Assembly: GCF_022606355.1 (NCBI RefSeq)
Contig: NZ_JAHHZQ010000001.1
Span: 1,331,439 to 1,395,438, forward strand
Reading direction: 5' to 3'
Length of the DNA: 64,000 nt
Source: Leifsonia shinshuensis
GTDB taxonomy: Bacteria > Actinomycetota > Actinomycetes > Actinomycetales > Microbacteriaceae
Position 1 is the stretch's first letter; the number at the start of each line of letters is the position of its first letter. Made by a program: the position numbers and the translations under genes. The notes below the pieces were generated by a model. The model searched no databases, was not told the origin of the DNA, and saw only the letters and a list, made by a program, of their open reading frames with translations. This document shows positions 63,030 to 64,000 of this stretch, piece after piece.

Positions 63030-63053
63030 AGTGGTACGATATCTTGTACCACT
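63030..63053. promoter_or_regulatory. Palindromic operator of the yefM-yoeB pair
   Basis: Perfect 8-bp arms AGTGGTAC (63030-63037) and GTACCACT (63046-63053) flank an 8-bp AT-rich centre that includes a possible -10 box (TACGAT, 63035-63040). It ends 2 bp before the GGAGG site of the antitoxin gene, so the YefM-YoeB complex could block both transcription and initiation. Confidence 0.75.
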
Positions 63054-63063
63054 TGGAGGAATC

Positions 63064-63312
63064 ATGGCCATCACAGCAAGCGAGGCTCGCGCCGATCTGT
63101 TCCGCCTGATCGAACGCGTCAACCTCGACCAGACCGAGGTCGAGATTACCTCCAAGCGCGGCTCGGCCGTGCTGATGTCCAAGGACGAGTACGACTCGCT
63201 GCTCGAGACCACCTACCTCCTGCGCTCCCCCAAGAACGCGCGCCGCCTCATCGACGCCGTCGAGAGTGCCCGCTCCGGAGACATCACCGAGCACGACTTG
63301 ACCAGTGAGTGA
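63064..63312 (+). CDS. yefM: YefM/Phd-type antitoxin
   Basis: An 82-residue antitoxin. The N-terminal Phd/YefM DNA-binding fold (ITASEARADLFRLIERVN, EVEITSKRGSAVLMSKDEYDSLLETTYLLRSP) is followed by a disordered, acidic C-terminal part that wraps the toxin. It neutralises YoeB and represses the operon at the palindrome upstream. ATG 63064 has GGAGG 4 nt before it; the longer frame from 63031 runs through the operator and is rejected. It overlaps the toxin gene by 8 bp. Confidence 0.92.
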   Translation: MAITASEARADLFRLIERVNLDQTEVEITSKRGSAVLMSKDEYDSLLETTYLLRSPKNARRLIDAVESARSGDITEHDLTSE

Positions 63313-63571
63313 CCGCAAGCTCGCCTGGACCGCCGGCGGCTGGGAGGACTACCTCTACTGGCAGGGCCAGGACCGGCGAACGCTCAAGCGGATCAACCTT
63401 CTGATCGAAGACATCCTGCGTGACGATCCTTTCGATGGAGTCGGCAAGCCGGAGCCGCTGAAACATGCGCTGGCCGGAGCCTGGTCGCGTCGCATCGACG
63501 AAGCGAACCGTCTCGTGTACTTGGTCGACGACGCCTGCGTGATCATCCTGCAGACTCGCTACCACTACTGA
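63305..63571 (+). CDS. yoeB: YoeB/Txe-type mRNA interferase toxin
   Basis: An 88-residue RelE-superfamily toxin. The YoeB pattern is clear: AWTAGGWEDYLYWQGQDRRTLKRINLLIEDILRDDPFDGVGKPEPL, then AGAWSRRIDEANRLVY with the catalytic Arg, and the C-terminal YHY. The Glu, Arg, His and Tyr of the active site are in place. It cuts mRNA at the ribosome when YefM is lost. GTG start inside the antitoxin gene gives tight coupling. Confidence 0.92.
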   Translation: MSDRKLAWTAGGWEDYLYWQGQDRRTLKRINLLIEDILRDDPFDGVGKPEPLKHALAGAWSRRIDEANRLVYLVDDACVIILQTRYHY

Positions 63572-63589
63572 TCCGACATAGTTGAGCCT

Positions 63590-64000
63590 GTGAGCGTGAG
63601 GATCCATATTCCGGATGACGTGGTCATCGACGCCGAGATTCCCCACCCATTGCCAGGTGTAGACATACCTCTCATGGCGGTTCGGCTGGGTTGGATGTGG
63701 ACAGCCGACGGGCGCGATGAATCGTATGACGGAGTTGTGGAGTGGTCCAGGGGTGGCGAGCTCAATCAGCTATTCGAGACCGTGCTTGCTACGTCGACAT
63801 TCAAGGCTCTGACTCAGTACGCGGCTGAGGGTCGTCTTCCCGAAGTGGGCGACCGGATGACGCTGCGCGGAAGCTTGTCCTGTGTGCGGTCATACGAGTT
63901 CGAAGCCTTCGATCTTCCGGACATTCGGCAGCCGTGGCGGGTTACTGCGCTCCTGTCGCAGGACTCGGATGGGTACCTGATCGAGGCGGAGCCGACCCCG
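63590..64000 (+). CDS. Hypothetical protein, runs off the window (partial)
   Basis: A frame from GTG 63590 (alternative GTG 63596) stays open for 137 codons to the last base. It begins SVRIHIPDDVVIDAEIPHPL and contains WMWTADGRDESYDGVVEWSR and SYEFEAFDLPDIRQPWRV. Mixed alpha/beta composition, no signal peptide. I do not recognise it. It lies 18 bp after yoeB; no strong ribosome site is seen. Confidence 0.6.
   Translation, partial: MSVRIHIPDDVVIDAEIPHPLPGVDIPLMAVRLGWMWTADGRDESYDGVVEWSRGGELNQLFETVLATSTFKALTQYAAEGRLPEVGDRMTLRGSLSCVRSYEFEAFDLPDIRQPWRVTALLSQDSDGYLIEAEPTP

Larger units (their letters stand above)
57529..64000. mobile_element. Integrated genetic element at tRNA-Lys (right part outside window)
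   Basis: From tRNA-Lys onward the composition changes to visibly lower GC, gene spacing widens, and the genes are accessory: tyrosine integrase facing the tRNA, barstar-like inhibitor, LRR protein, small hypotheticals and a toxin-antitoxin pair. No phage structural or conjugation genes are seen in the visible 6.4 kb, so the type of element is open. The opposite attachment site, a repeat of the tRNA 3' end, is not in the window. Confidence 0.65.

Noticed and set aside
57529..64000. Complete prophage
   Set aside because: Only an integrase is phage-like; no capsid, terminase, portal or lysis genes in the visible part.

Overview
The window is high-GC (about 70%) actinobacterial chromosome. Gene content and order point to a Microbacteriaceae-type organism (Leifsonia-like; this is inference from protein families and synteny, not a database search). 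Genes are dense on both strands, GTG starts and 4-bp ATGA/GTGA overlaps are common, and several genes have a TANNNT -10 box 6-9 nt before the start codon, as in actinobacterial leaderless transcription.

Layout. (1) 1-7.9 kb: phenylacetate degradation: the tail of a 3-hydroxyacyl-CoA dehydrogenase, paaI, paaZ, a TetR regulator (paaR-like) with its operator, paaABCDE and an enoyl-CoA hydratase/isomerase. Two hairpins with identical 25-bp arms lie at 2607-2672 and 7861-7926. (2) 8-22 kb: assorted metabolic and surface genes: FMN-dependent monooxygenase, maltokinase, M23 endopeptidase with a Pro-Thr linker, signal peptidase I, siderophore-interacting protein with an iron box, carboxylesterase, VOC and YCII proteins, a ThDP enzyme and a GH18 chitinase with two CBM2-like modules. 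(3) 22.3-32.2 kb: tRNA-Thr, a DsbA-like protein, an MsiK/UgpC sugar-ABC ATPase with a structured leader, a DUF4032 protein, and a LacI-controlled amidohydrolase plus amino-acid-type ABC importer. (4) 32.3-37.7 kb: rlmB-cysS-(SnoaL)-ispDF-carD with divergent lpqE, the order also known from mycobacteria. (5) 37.7-55.1 kb: a phosphate/nitrogen block: regX3-senX3, phoU, gpmA, ygfZ, nitrobindin, glnR, ppk, mutT1, L,D-transpeptidase and pstSCAB, with PHO-box-like 11-bp repeats before phoU, ppk and pstS. (6) 55.2-57.5 kb: ECF sigma factor/RskA-type anti-sigma pair with a possible structured leader, and a conserved protein of unknown role.

(7) From tRNA-Lys at 57529 to the window end, a visibly lower-GC integrated element begins. 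A tyrosine recombinase reads into the 3' half of the tRNA gene and is followed by accessory genes: a small membrane protein, a barstar-like inhibitor without a visible RNase, a coiled-coil/HTH-like protein, a leucine-rich-repeat protein, small hypotheticals and a YefM-YoeB toxin-antitoxin pair with a palindromic operator. The far attachment site is outside the window. No CRISPR array, rRNA or IS transposase was seen. The most unusual non-coding signals are the duplicated hairpins, a 66-bp perfect palindrome with 19-bp tandem repeats at 55.1-55.2 kb, two structured leaders, and a T-poor purine tract with a 27-bp duplication in the island.
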